Made by a program: the position numbers and the translations under genes. Below are positions 24,707-32,849 of a stretch of DNA of 36,448 bases, in pieces (position 1 is the first letter of the stretch; every line of letters starts with the position of its first letter). The notes under the pieces were generated by a model that had not been told where the DNA came from, did not search any database, and saw nothing but the letters and a program-made list of their open reading frames with translations. This stretch comes from Phycisphaerales bacterium (GTDB lineage: Bacteria > Planctomycetota > Phycisphaerae > Phycisphaerales > UBA1924). Location: the NCBI GenBank assembly GCA_017640485.1, contig JAEPQP010000013.1, positions 1-36,448 of the forward strand, read 5' to 3'.

Positions 24707-25678
24707 ATGCGAAGATTCTCCACTCTACTGATTCTGGGTCTGGTCTGCACACTCTTGCTGGGGTGTTCTCAGTCGTCGAATCCTTCAGCGACAGAGCAAT
24801 CCGACGAGAGCGGCGAGACCGAAATCCAGCTCCGACTCGCGGTCCTCTCTCCTGGGATGGCGGTCATGCTCCGGGATCTCGGATATGAGGACCAGATCGT
24901 CGCGAAGCACGACTACGACATCGTGCTCTCCGATCAAGTCCCGGCCGCGGGCTCCGCACTCGGGTTTGATCTGGAGATGCTCATTGATGTTGATCCCACG
25001 CACCTCTTCTTTCAGAAGACCTATACCCCGCTCCCGCCCACACTGCTCGAACTCGCAAGCGATCGTGGATGGGTCATTTTCGAGCGCCCGCTCAACAACC
25101 TGGATGACATCGCGATGACGATGGATGATCTGTACTACCTCTTTGATGGTCCACCAGAGCGCGAGACCCAGAAAATGAACTTGAATGTGAACATGGACGA
25201 TGTGCTGATGCGTGAAACGCCGAGCATGAAGCTCGCAATGTCGTGGGACGATCTCGGTCCGGTCGCGGACGCCGCGGGTCGCGTGCTCGTTCTGGGTTCG
25301 GTCGATCCGATCGGCGCGATGGGACCCGGCTCGTACCACTACGAACTGGTCGAGCGACTGGGCGCCCAGAACGCGATCGAAGACGGCGGGATGTGGATCG
25401 AGATGGACGCAGAGGATCTGATCCAGCTCAATCCAGACTCCATCCTGTACATCGCTCCGCGCCAGAACTCCGAGACATCTTCGCGATTCGGGGATCCCCT
25501 GCCTTGGTCGATCGAGCGGATTCAGCAAGCACTCGGACCGATCTCGTCACTCCCGATCAGCGCGAATGAGCACCAGAAGCTCGCGATCATCGATCATCCA
25601 CTCGGATTGCTCCCCAGCGGGGCGCTCGGAGAAGTCGCGGATCAGATCCGCGACGCGTTTGTGGATTGGGAGAAGTGA
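24707..25678 (+). CDS. Periplasmic substrate-binding lipoprotein, BtuF/FhuD-like
   Basis: Class III ABC-type substrate-binding protein of 323 aa, anchored by lipidation. The signal is 'MRRFSTLLILGLVCTLLLGC' with Cys20. The mature protein shows the family layout: 'RLAVLSPGMAVMLRDLGYEDQIV', then 'DYDIVLSDQVPAAGS', 'DLEMLIDVDPTHLFF', and a second lobe from 'VLVLGSVDPIGAMG'. Relatives bind iron-siderophores, heme or cobalamin. An inter-lobe segment (about 130-175) is Met/Asp-rich ('MTMDDL', 'MNLNVNMDDVLM'), which is unusual and might bind a metal. No permease or ATPase lies beside it, so it is an orphan or uses a distant transporter. It converges with heme oxygenase after 11 bp. The ATG at 24707 has a weak ribosome site; the start is fixed by the signal peptide. 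Confidence 0.8.
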   Translation: MRRFSTLLILGLVCTLLLGCSQSSNPSATEQSDESGETEIQLRLAVLSPGMAVMLRDLGYEDQIVAKHDYDIVLSDQVPAAGSALGFDLEMLIDVDPTHLFFQKTYTPLPPTLLELASDRGWVIFERPLNNLDDIAMTMDDLYYLFDGPPERETQKMNLNVNMDDVLMRETPSMKLAMSWDDLGPVADAAGRVLVLGSVDPIGAMGPGSYHYELVERLGAQNAIEDGGMWIEMDAEDLIQLNPDSILYIAPRQNSETSSRFGDPLPWSIERIQQALGPISSLPISANEHQKLAIIDHPLGLLPSGALGEVADQIRDAFVDWEK

Positions 25679-25689
25679 TCAGACGCAGA

Positions 25690-26394
25690 TCACGCGGGGA
25701 CATGGACCGAGTGGCCCTGCTCGAATGCTTCGCGATCAAGCGTTTTCGCATTCGCTGAGAGCAGATCCTCGGCACTCTTGAACTCGTCGTGATCGATGTT
25801 GATCGTCATGAGATACGCGGCGCGTGTCCCGTTGAAGAGCTCGTCACGCTGCGCATCACTCAGATCCAGCGCGTCGATGCCTTCTTTGAAGGTATTCCAT
25901 TTGCCGCGCTGCGATTCCCCGAACGGGTCGTGGGATCGCATGCCATCGCTCGGATGATCGATCCCGAACACCTGACGCAGCTTTCGAGCAACAAAGCGGT
26001 TCCCGTTGCACGCGCCCAAACGGACATAGTGCAGGCCGAAGATGTGCAGGGGTGAATCCGCGTGCTCGTTGATGTGCTCGATAAACCGCGCCACGCCGGG
26101 CTTGAGATTCTCGGCTTCAGTGGTTCCGAAATACGCGAGGTCCTCGCTCAGGTACCGCTCGAAGTACTGCTCATCCGTCACCAGTTCCGCAAGTGCAGGC
26201 ATCTGCTCGACCGCTTGTGCGAGTGCCTTGTCCAGAGCGCGGTTGATATGGATCGACTGCGCTAAGTAGTCCGCAAATCCGTCGCGGGTGATGGTCCCCT
26301 TGATCATCGATTCGGGAGTGCCGCCACGCTCGGCGATCTGATGGAGATCCCAGTTGTCGGACTTAAGTCGGTTGGTGATCGGTGATGCTGACAT
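25690..26394 (-). CDS. Heme oxygenase (biliverdin-producing) family protein
   Basis: Predicted all-helical heme oxygenase, 234 aa, cytoplasmic, opening heme to biliverdin, CO and free iron. The proximal ligand is likely His18 in 'DLHQIAERGG'. 'KGTITRDGFADYLAQ', 'YLSEDLAYFG' and the distal-helix segment 'LHYVRLGACNGNRFVARKL' align in order with bacterial HO. The usual 'GDxSGGQ' distal glycines appear here as 'GACNGNR', a variant. The C-terminal 'WNTFKEGIDAL' helix also fits. The promoter region carries a perfect dyad resembling a Fur box over the expected transcription start (26428-26442). The gene converges with an iron/heme-type binding lipoprotein. Iron acquisition from heme is the likely role. 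Family confidence is good; activity is inferred. Confidence 0.82.
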   Translation of the reverse strand: MSASPITNRLKSDNWDLHQIAERGGTPESMIKGTITRDGFADYLAQSIHINRALDKALAQAVEQMPALAELVTDEQYFERYLSEDLAYFGTTEAENLKPGVARFIEHINEHADSPLHIFGLHYVRLGACNGNRFVARKLRQVFGIDHPSDGMRSHDPFGESQRGKWNTFKEGIDALDLSDAQRDELFNGTRAAYLMTINIDHDEFKSAEDLLSANAKTLDREAFEQGHSVHVPA

Positions 26395-26427
26395 GATGGG
26401 TCCCTCATTAAACGATGGGAATGTAAC

Positions 26428-26448
26428 TGAGAACGAGTCTCAATAATA
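26428..26448 (-). promoter_or_regulatory. Fur-like operator and -10 box of heme oxygenase
   Basis: TGAGA-ACGAG-TCTCA (26428-26442) is a perfect 5-bp dyad around a 5-bp centre. It resembles the 'TGAGAATNNNTCTCA' style of Fur operators. Directly upstream on the minus strand is TATTAT (26448-26443), a good -10 box; the -35 is poor. The dyad would cover the start site, as expected for a repressor. The leader before the ATG would be about 40 nt. Confidence 0.55.
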
Positions 26449-26491
26449 GCCCGGTTGAAGAAACTGAACACCTTTGAACCCTGACCCATCC

Positions 26492-26522
26492 AAAAAAAGG
26501 TGCCCCCCGATCGATCCGGGGT
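26492..26522 (-). terminator. Candidate terminator of the M14 carboxypeptidase gene
   Basis: On the minus strand, C-runs at 26522-26518 can pair with the G-run at 26508-26503 around GATCGATC, and the stem is followed by CACC and seven T. It lies about 155 bp after the carboxypeptidase stop, further than usual, so it is only a candidate. Confidence 0.45.
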
Positions 26523-26561
26523 GGGGGGTGGACCATATCGGGGGGACTTTGGGGGGCAGGG
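26518..26561 (+). other. G-run cluster with quadruplex-forming pattern
   Basis: Five runs of G on the plus strand lie within 44 bp: 4, 6, 6, 6 and 3 G, with gaps of 1, 11, 5 and 2 bases. This meets a relaxed G-quadruplex pattern. It lies in the 283-bp region between the carboxypeptidase 3' end and the heme oxygenase promoter, on the template strand of both genes. The rest of that region shows no gene. Confidence 0.6.
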
Positions 26562-26677
26562 TTGTCTGAGCACTGAAGAAGAGGCTCAAGGCTCTCGAAG
26601 ATGCTCCGAAGTGGTGGAGCTATTGAAAGTATACACCGCATTCAACGGATGGTGAAGCAATCAAGTCTTGAATTCAC

Positions 26678-29083
26678 TCATCCAGCAGAGAACGCCGTCA
26701 GGAACGCGGAGATATCGAAGAAATCCCAGTCACCGTCGGTATTGAAATCTCCGATGGGGTCCTCGTTCGCGAAGAGCGTGAGGAACGCGGAGATGTCAAA
26801 GAAGTCGAGTTCGCCGTCGCCGTTGATATCCGCCGGGGATCCAGGGCAGCCGATCGACTCGATCGAGAGGTCATCAATCCCCGCTTCGACGATCGATCCG
26901 TCATTAAAGTCAGACGCGATAAAGCGGACACGGATCTGGTCCAGCGGCGTGCCATCACTAGGGAGGGCAAACCGTTTCTCGACCCAAGCGTTTGCATTCT
27001 CTGTCACGATTTCGAGCGTGTCCCAAGAAGCGCCGTTGGTGTACGAGATCTCGACAAGCATCGAATCCGCATTGGGACTCGCGCCCGCGTCGTTGGAGTA
27101 CCAGCGCCAGTAGACCAGCTCGGCCCCTTCCCCGGCAGTGGTCGCGTCCATCATCGGAGAAGTCAGCGTGGTCGCGCCGCCGTCGATATCATTGGCGCCG
27201 AGCGATCCGCCCGAATCGCCATCGGTGATCCAGCAGATGGACCCGCTGTCTGTGTGATCATTCTCGGGCTGAGCCGCGGTTGCTTCCGGATCGGCGCGTT
27301 CCCAGATTCCGGTCGTCGCGGCGTCTGACGGCTGACCAACAGTCCACCCGTTCCCGCTGCTCTCCATGTCGTCTTCGAACGCGACGATCATGATCTGTGA
27401 GAGCGCCTCGAGCGGATCGGACGCACCTCCTTCTGGGAAGGTAAACGAGGCGCCGCTGAGTGAATCCGCGGTGAAGTAGTACTCCGCGATCTGCCCGCAG
27501 GGTGTGCTCGGAAGGTGAGCCGTGTAGGTCGATTCACCGCTTGGGATCATCATCACTTGCTCGAATGGGCCGCTGGATCCGATCCGTGTGTGAAGCACGG
27601 CACTGCTCGGATCGACATCGCTGACACCCGGATTCACGGTCAAGAACACCGGTGTCGGGGTATCGGCATCAAATGTCGCGATTGAGGTGTGCGAGAGCGA
27701 CATCGCTTGTGTCGTGCGAGCCGCGAACAGTTTCGCGGCTTGCCAGTTCTCCTCCGCTGTCGGAAGGATGATGCTTGGGGGTGGATTGAACCCGTCAAAT
27801 GCTCCTGAGTCCGGACGCAGCTCAAGCGTGAAACTGGTCACGCCTCGATCCTCGTAGAACCAGTCCGAACAGGTGCCCGCGGCTGGGTAGAGCTGCCAAG
27901 ACTGGATCGGGTCGTAGAACTCACCCGACACAGACTCGATGAGCGTGGACATGTCCCCTGAAAGATTGACGAAGTTCGTCCGATCGGGTTCGGGAGTCAC
28001 CAGACCATCGGCGTATCCGAGCGGCCAGAGAATGAGCTGGGAGAAACAGTGGAAGTCGATGTGTGAGACGAGGTCATCGCCGTAGCTGATGGCGAGGTTG
28101 CTCAGCGCCGTGGTCTCGGGTTCAGAGAACGGCGATCCGCCGTGGTAGATGTCTGATGAGAAACTCGACGAGGTCCCGGCACCCGCGAATTCGGTCGAGT
28201 CCCAGTTCCGGTTCAGGTCCACGCCTTCATCGGATCCCGGATTGTCCCGGCGGTTCTTGCGCCAGTAGCGTTCATCGGACCACGAGTAGAGATAGCCGTC
28301 GGGATTCAACACCGGGATGATCACAAAGCGGATCGAGCTCAGGAGCGCCTGGACTTCGGGATCCGATCCCGAATCGTCGAGCAGCTTGGACGCGATGTAT
28401 GTGACTGTCATCGGCGAAACCCACTCGCGTGCGTGCTGAGCGCCGTTCCAGATAATCACAGGACGATCCTCGGCAAGATTCCCCGGCTCGTCGGGCGCGG
28501 TGATCGTGAACGAGAAGATGTCGCGGGATTGGATCGTGTCCCCGATGTCAGCTTTGGTGACTAGATCCGGGTACGCCGCGACTTGGGTGTCCATGTACGC
28601 GTAGATGTCGGAGAGTTGTTTATACCCACTGAACCAGCTTTCATCGTGCGCGGATCCGCCGCGTTGGAAGTCGAGGGCCGGGCGATGAGCGCCGATATTG
28701 TTCTCGATCTCGAAGCGCTCTTGCTCGACGAGCGCCGACCAGTTCTGCTGCGTGTGCGCGTGGAGATCCGCGATCTGGATGATCGGGTTGACACCCAGTT
28801 TGGTGAGCGCGTCGAGATTGGCTGATTTGATCTGGAGGATGTTGTGTCCAAGTCCAGGGCGTTCGGTCCATGCGGATTCGGAGAGATCGAGCGCCTCGCG
28901 GAGCTGGAGGTGGGTGTCGATTGTGACCGCGACGACCATCTGGTCCTGATAGACCGCTGGGGGCTGGTAGGTGAGCAGATCGAGCCGCTCGATCGGTTTG
29001 GGCTTGATGCCTTGCTGAGCCATCGACAAGGAAGCAGCGAGACCAAGCACAGCGAGCATTGAACGGGAGTGGGGTATGGACAT
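26678..29083 (-). CDS. Secreted M14 zinc carboxypeptidase with dockerin-like C-terminus
   Basis: Exported enzyme of 801 aa cleaving C-terminal residues of peptides outside the cell. A signal peptide (about 1-22, ending 'SLSMAQ') leads to a propeptide-like region, then the M14 domain. The zinc motif HxxE occurs in 'QHAREW' (about 218-222), the substrate-binding 'DLNRNWD' follows, then 'SHIDFHCFSQ' with the third zinc His, and 'FTLELRPDSG' with the catalytic Glu near 420. A jelly-roll/MAM-like domain (about 575-745, 'DDMESSGNGW' to 'GIDDLSIESIGC') comes next. Last are two Asp-rich calcium-binding repeats, 'DINGDGELDFFDISAFL' and 'DFNTDGDWDFFDISAFL', like those of Phycisphaerae secreted proteins. 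ATG 29083 has GGAGAAGAG just upstream. It is divergent from the amidoligase operon. Confidence 0.92.
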   Translation of the reverse strand: MSIPHSRSMLAVLGLAASLSMAQQGIKPKPIERLDLLTYQPPAVYQDQMVVAVTIDTHLQLREALDLSESAWTERPGLGHNILQIKSANLDALTKLGVNPIIQIADLHAHTQQNWSALVEQERFEIENNIGAHRPALDFQRGGSAHDESWFSGYKQLSDIYAYMDTQVAAYPDLVTKADIGDTIQSRDIFSFTITAPDEPGNLAEDRPVIIWNGAQHAREWVSPMTVTYIASKLLDDSGSDPEVQALLSSIRFVIIPVLNPDGYLYSWSDERYWRKNRRDNPGSDEGVDLNRNWDSTEFAGAGTSSSFSSDIYHGGSPFSEPETTALSNLAISYGDDLVSHIDFHCFSQLILWPLGYADGLVTPEPDRTNFVNLSGDMSTLIESVSGEFYDPIQSWQLYPAAGTCSDWFYEDRGVTSFTLELRPDSGAFDGFNPPPSIILPTAEENWQAAKLFAARTTQAMSLSHTSIATFDADTPTPVFLTVNPGVSDVDPSSAVLHTRIGSSGPFEQVMMIPSGESTYTAHLPSTPCGQIAEYYFTADSLSGASFTFPEGGASDPLEALSQIMIVAFEDDMESSGNGWTVGQPSDAATTGIWERADPEATAAQPENDHTDSGSICWITDGDSGGSLGANDIDGGATTLTSPMMDATTAGEGAELVYWRWYSNDAGASPNADSMLVEISYTNGASWDTLEIVTENANAWVEKRFALPSDGTPLDQIRVRFIASDFNDGSIVEAGIDDLSIESIGCPGSPADINGDGELDFFDISAFLTLFANEDPIGDFNTDGDWDFFDISAFLTAFSAG

Positions 29084-29508
29084 CTCTTCTCCAGAGGGGT
29101 TCAGCACTGACGATCCAGTGCATCGGTGTGTTTCATGCGTATCGACGGGCGGCCTGCAACGGTTTGATGTTGATGGAAACCAAGACGATGCGCACTGGAT
29201 GAGTGAGCAGATGAGCGGACACAAGGTCCGAGAACTCTTCAGAATGGATCGACGACGACGCGGATCATCACGCGCAGCATGGATGATCGAGTATTCACCT
29301 TACCGCAATCTCGCCGAGAATAGACGAGAATCGGTGCAATTCTGTACGCATCCGCTGCCTGCAGGTTGCTGAATCATTCTCTGAGAGCTCGTATCCGCTG
29401 ATTCTTGGTTGCGTTCTGGACCCAAACTTGTCACAATCGGTGGGTCCGGGACCCTTGGTATCGTTCTCGTCTGTACAAGCGGTCTTTTTGGAGGGCGTCG
29501 GAGTCGGC
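29084..29508. other. 425-bp divergent region between carboxypeptidase and amidoligase operon
   Basis: I see no gene here. It must hold promoters for both directions but none matches consensus well. Small palindromes are CCTGCAGG (29358-29365) and TCTC-T-GAGA (29378-29386). The latter, in the context 'AATCATTCTCTGAGAG', weakly resembles half of a Fur-type site. The amidoligase frame is open upstream to 29428, but ATG 29509 with GGAG is preferred as its start. Confidence 0.5.
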
Positions 29509-31440
29509 ATGGGTATCCAAGAGATGAATCAAGCGGAGGGTGGTCCTGAGCATCGCGCCTCGACGCAGGGCGTGCTGACCGACCTGCGGGCCTTGGAGTA
29601 CATGCTCGAGCAGCAGATGTTCGAGACCGGCATCACACGCATCGGCGCCGAGCAAGAGCTCGCGTTTGTCGATGAAGCGATGCGTCCTGCGCCGCTCGGC
29701 CCGGAGGTGCTCGAGATCCTCAACGAAGAACGAGCAACCACCGAGATCGGACGCTTCAATCTCGAGTTCAACTGCACCCCCAAGACCTTCACACGAAGCG
29801 TGCTCTCGGACTTGCATCAGGAACTCGACGAACTGATGACCAAGGCGCAGGTCGCGTCCGAGCAGATGGGCGCGATCCCCATCCTCATCGGGATCGTCCC
29901 GACGCTCCAGCAAGAGCACCTCTCGCGTGAGTACATCACCCCCAAACCCAGGTACTACGCGCTCGACGAGCGGATCACCCAAGCGCGAGGCGGGCGCTAC
30001 GACATCCGGATCAAAGGCATCGACGAGATCAACTTCTCGCACGATTCGGTGATGCTCGAAGCGCTCAATACATCGCTCCAGCTCCACTATCAGGTCGATC
30101 CTGAGGACTTCGCAATCTCATTCAATGTCGCACAAGCGATCACCGCTCCGGTCCTCGCGGCTGCTGCGAACTCCGCGGTCCTGTTCGGGAAAAGACTTTG
30201 GCACGAAACCCGCATCGCGATCTTCGAGCAAACAGTCGATACCTCAGGACAAGACATCCCGATGCAGCGCGATGTCATCAAACGCGTCCGATTCGGGGAG
30301 CGATGGGTCGAGTCGTCGGTCTTGGAGTTGTTCAGAGCGGACATCGCCCGCTTCCGGAACATGTTCCGTGCCGATGCGGTTGAAGATTCGCTCGCGCTGG
30401 TTCAGAGCGGGGAGATCCCCAAGCTCCACGCGCTGCAGACCTACAACTCCACGCTGTATCGCTGGAATCGTCCTTGCTACGGCATCACCAACGGCAAACC
30501 CCATCTCCGCATCGAGAACCGCGTGCTCCCGGCGGGACCGACCATCATCGACGAGATCGCGAACTCCGCGTTCTGGTTCGGACTCATGAAACGGATGCCC
30601 AAGGCGTATCCGGATCTGACGGACCGTCTCCTTTTCGCGGATGCGAAAGCCAACTTCGTCTCCGCAGCACGAGCGGGACTCGATTTCAAAATGCGCTGGC
30701 TCGACGGACAAGTCATCCCGGTCCGCGACCTGATCCTCGGCGAGCTCGTCCCGATGGCGATCCAGGGACTGAGCGATGCGCAGATCAACAGCGTGGACAT
30801 CGACCGCTACATGAACATCATCAGCGAGCGCACCGAAACAGGACGAAACGGGGCGCGTTGGATGGTCTCTTCGGTTGAGCACATCCACGACCACGGCACA
30901 CGCTCCGAGCGCCTCTCGACGCTCACCGCCGGGACCATCACGAGACAGCAAGAAGGGAAGCCGGTCCACGAGTGGAGTGTCGCGGAGATCCGCGAGAGCG
31001 GAGAGTGGAGACACCACTACGCAACGGTTGGTCAGTACATGCAGACCGAACTGTTCACAGTCCGCGAAGATGAACTGATCGATCTCGCGGCTTCCATCAT
31101 GGACTGGGAGAAGATCCGTCATATCCCAGTAGAAGACGCCGAGCACAGACTCGTCGGGCTGGTGAGCTACCGCGCGCTGCTGCGATTGGTCGCGGATCCG
31201 GTCAAACGCAAGAGCGACTCGATCGCCGTCGAGGACATCATGGAGAAGAATCCGCTGTGCGTGCTTGCGTCAACGCCGACGATGGAAGCGATCAAGCTGA
31301 TGAAGGAGAACAAAGCGTCCTGTCTTCCTGTTGTACAGGCCGACGGGAAGCTGGTGGGGATAGTGACCGAGCACGATTACATGCGGATCGCGGGCAAACT
31401 GCTCGAAGATCAGCTCCAAGGCGGCAATAATTCGATGTGA
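29509..31440 (+). CDS. GCS2-type carboxylate-amine ligase fused to two CBS domains
   Basis: Predicted ATP-dependent amidoligase of the glutamine-synthetase fold (GCS2, glutamate-cysteine ligase-like), 643 aa. The catalytic start 'RIGAEQELAFVD' matches the family 'GxExE' metal-binding strand. 'EIGRFNLEFNCTP', 'SLQLHYQVDPEDF' and 'HLRIENRVLPAGPT' are further expected metal- and nucleotide-site strands within about residues 20-400. After a helical linker, two CBS motifs fill about 511-635 ('FTVREDELIDLAASIM...' and 'NPLCVLASTPTMEAIKLM'), a Bateman pair that usually binds AMP, ATP or SAM. The fusion implies energy-state control. The amino substrate is unknown; cysteine is only one possibility. 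ATG 29509 has GGAG 5 nt upstream. It heads a four-gene operon. Confidence 0.85.
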   Translation: MGIQEMNQAEGGPEHRASTQGVLTDLRALEYMLEQQMFETGITRIGAEQELAFVDEAMRPAPLGPEVLEILNEERATTEIGRFNLEFNCTPKTFTRSVLSDLHQELDELMTKAQVASEQMGAIPILIGIVPTLQQEHLSREYITPKPRYYALDERITQARGGRYDIRIKGIDEINFSHDSVMLEALNTSLQLHYQVDPEDFAISFNVAQAITAPVLAAAANSAVLFGKRLWHETRIAIFEQTVDTSGQDIPMQRDVIKRVRFGERWVESSVLELFRADIARFRNMFRADAVEDSLALVQSGEIPKLHALQTYNSTLYRWNRPCYGITNGKPHLRIENRVLPAGPTIIDEIANSAFWFGLMKRMPKAYPDLTDRLLFADAKANFVSAARAGLDFKMRWLDGQVIPVRDLILGELVPMAIQGLSDAQINSVDIDRYMNIISERTETGRNGARWMVSSVEHIHDHGTRSERLSTLTAGTITRQQEGKPVHEWSVAEIRESGEWRHHYATVGQYMQTELFTVREDELIDLAASIMDWEKIRHIPVEDAEHRLVGLVSYRALLRLVADPVKRKSDSIAVEDIMEKNPLCVLASTPTMEAIKLMKENKASCLPVVQADGKLVGIVTEHDYMRIAGKLLEDQLQGGNNSM

Positions 31441-31501
31441 GTCGTGCTGATTGTTCAGATCGCACCTGAAGTAGCCTCTGAGACCGCTCTGGAGAGTGTG
31501 T

Positions 31502-32836
31502 GTGCCGTTGACTGAGAGTCCATCCCAACCCAACACCCGGAGCGTGCAGAGTGATCCACCAAGACTCCAGATCAAGCAACGAGAGCTCGGTCGGTTCAGG
31601 GACACGCAGTCGGGTCCGACACTCGTCGTGATCGGTGGGGTCCACGGGAATGAGCCCGCCGGGCTCATCGCGGGGCAACGCGTGCTCGATCATCTCCAAT
31701 CAGTGGATGCGCATGCGTTCCAAGGCCAGTTCGTGCTGCTCGCCGGGAATATGTCGGCCCTCAACGACCATGATCCTGATTCACGCTACATCGATCACGA
31801 TCTGAATCGGCTGTGTCTCGACGCCCACTTCGCGGAGCCCTCCACGACCAGCGCCGAGCACCAAGAGATGCACGAACTCTTCAGCGTGCTGGAGTCCATC
31901 CAGCACGCAGCGAGCAACGCGGACCAAGAAATGATCGTGCTGGATCTGCACACGACGAGTTCCAATTCACGACCGGTTGTGGTGTTCGAGGATTCACTCG
32001 CGGCTCGATCACACGCGATGCGGATGCCTTGTCCGAAGTATCTGGGGATCGAAGAAGAAATCGATGGCTTGGTGATCGACGCAGTCACCAATCGTCTCGG
32101 GTGCGTGTCCTATCTGGTTGAAGGCGGACAGCACGAGGACCCGCGATCGATCGATGTCCACGAAGCCGCGATCTGGATCGCGCTGGATTCAGCGGGGATC
32201 TATCCGATTGCCCAAAGCCCCGGCGATCCCGGCGCCGTGATCCGCAAAGCTGCGATGGATCGGGAGGGAGTGGTGTACGATGTGCGCCATCGCGAACCGA
32301 TCTTGGATGAGAGCTTCACGATCTGCAACGATATCTTCAACGGCACGCACGCGATCGCAGAGAAAACCGTGCTCGCGATCCAGAGTGGTCAGCCCGTTCA
32401 TTCACCCATAACAGGACTGATTTTTCTCCCCAATATGCAGACACACAAACGAATCGGCGATGACGGATTTTTCATCGTCCGGCGCATCAGTCCGGGATGG
32501 GTCAACCTTTCTGCGAGACTCAGGAGGAAGCACTGGGTCCACCGGATGATCTTGCTGATGCCTGGCGTGTATCAGGGTGAGAGCTCGACACTGCTGGTCG
32601 ATGCGGATCTCGCGTGCGTGCTTCGTCGGCAGGTCTTTCACCTGCTCGGATACCGATTGGTTCGGCACGATGGACGCGAGGGTGGGACCGGTGTGGTGCG
32701 TTTCTTCAAGGGCATCGGCGCGTTCTGCAAAGCAATCGTTCGAGGACCGATCCGGGGTCAATACGGCGACGGTCCGGACCCATCGGATCCCCGATTCTGG
32801 ATCGTTGCTCGCCGTCGGCTCGATCAACCGATCTGA
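31502..32836 (+). CDS. Succinylglutamate desuccinylase/aspartoacylase-type M14 deacylase
   Basis: Predicted cytoplasmic zinc amidohydrolase, 444 aa, of the AstE/AspA branch of the M14 fold, which removes acyl groups from amino acids. The zinc motif HxxE is 'GGVHGNEPAG' (His48, Glu51). 'IDHDLNR' gives the substrate-binding Asn-Arg, 'VLDLHTTSS' the third zinc His, and 'LVEGGQHED' the catalytic Glu. About 140 C-terminal residues beyond the core ('ITGLIFLPNMQTHKR' onward) are rich in Arg and hydrophobics and may form a lid or docking domain. The GTG at 31502 is chosen with GGAG 7 nt upstream. It lies 61 bp after the amidoligase and 13 bp before the transpeptidase. In this setting it may hydrolyse the amide product or an acylated precursor. 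Confidence 0.87.
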   Translation: MPLTESPSQPNTRSVQSDPPRLQIKQRELGRFRDTQSGPTLVVIGGVHGNEPAGLIAGQRVLDHLQSVDAHAFQGQFVLLAGNMSALNDHDPDSRYIDHDLNRLCLDAHFAEPSTTSAEHQEMHELFSVLESIQHAASNADQEMIVLDLHTTSSNSRPVVVFEDSLAARSHAMRMPCPKYLGIEEEIDGLVIDAVTNRLGCVSYLVEGGQHEDPRSIDVHEAAIWIALDSAGIYPIAQSPGDPGAVIRKAAMDREGVVYDVRHREPILDESFTICNDIFNGTHAIAEKTVLAIQSGQPVHSPITGLIFLPNMQTHKRIGDDGFFIVRRISPGWVNLSARLRRKHWVHRMILLMPGVYQGESSTLLVDADLACVLRRQVFHLLGYRLVRHDGREGGTGVVRFFKGIGAFCKAIVRGPIRGQYGDGPDPSDPRFWIVARRRLDQPI

Positions 32837-32849
32837 TGTAGAATCGAGT

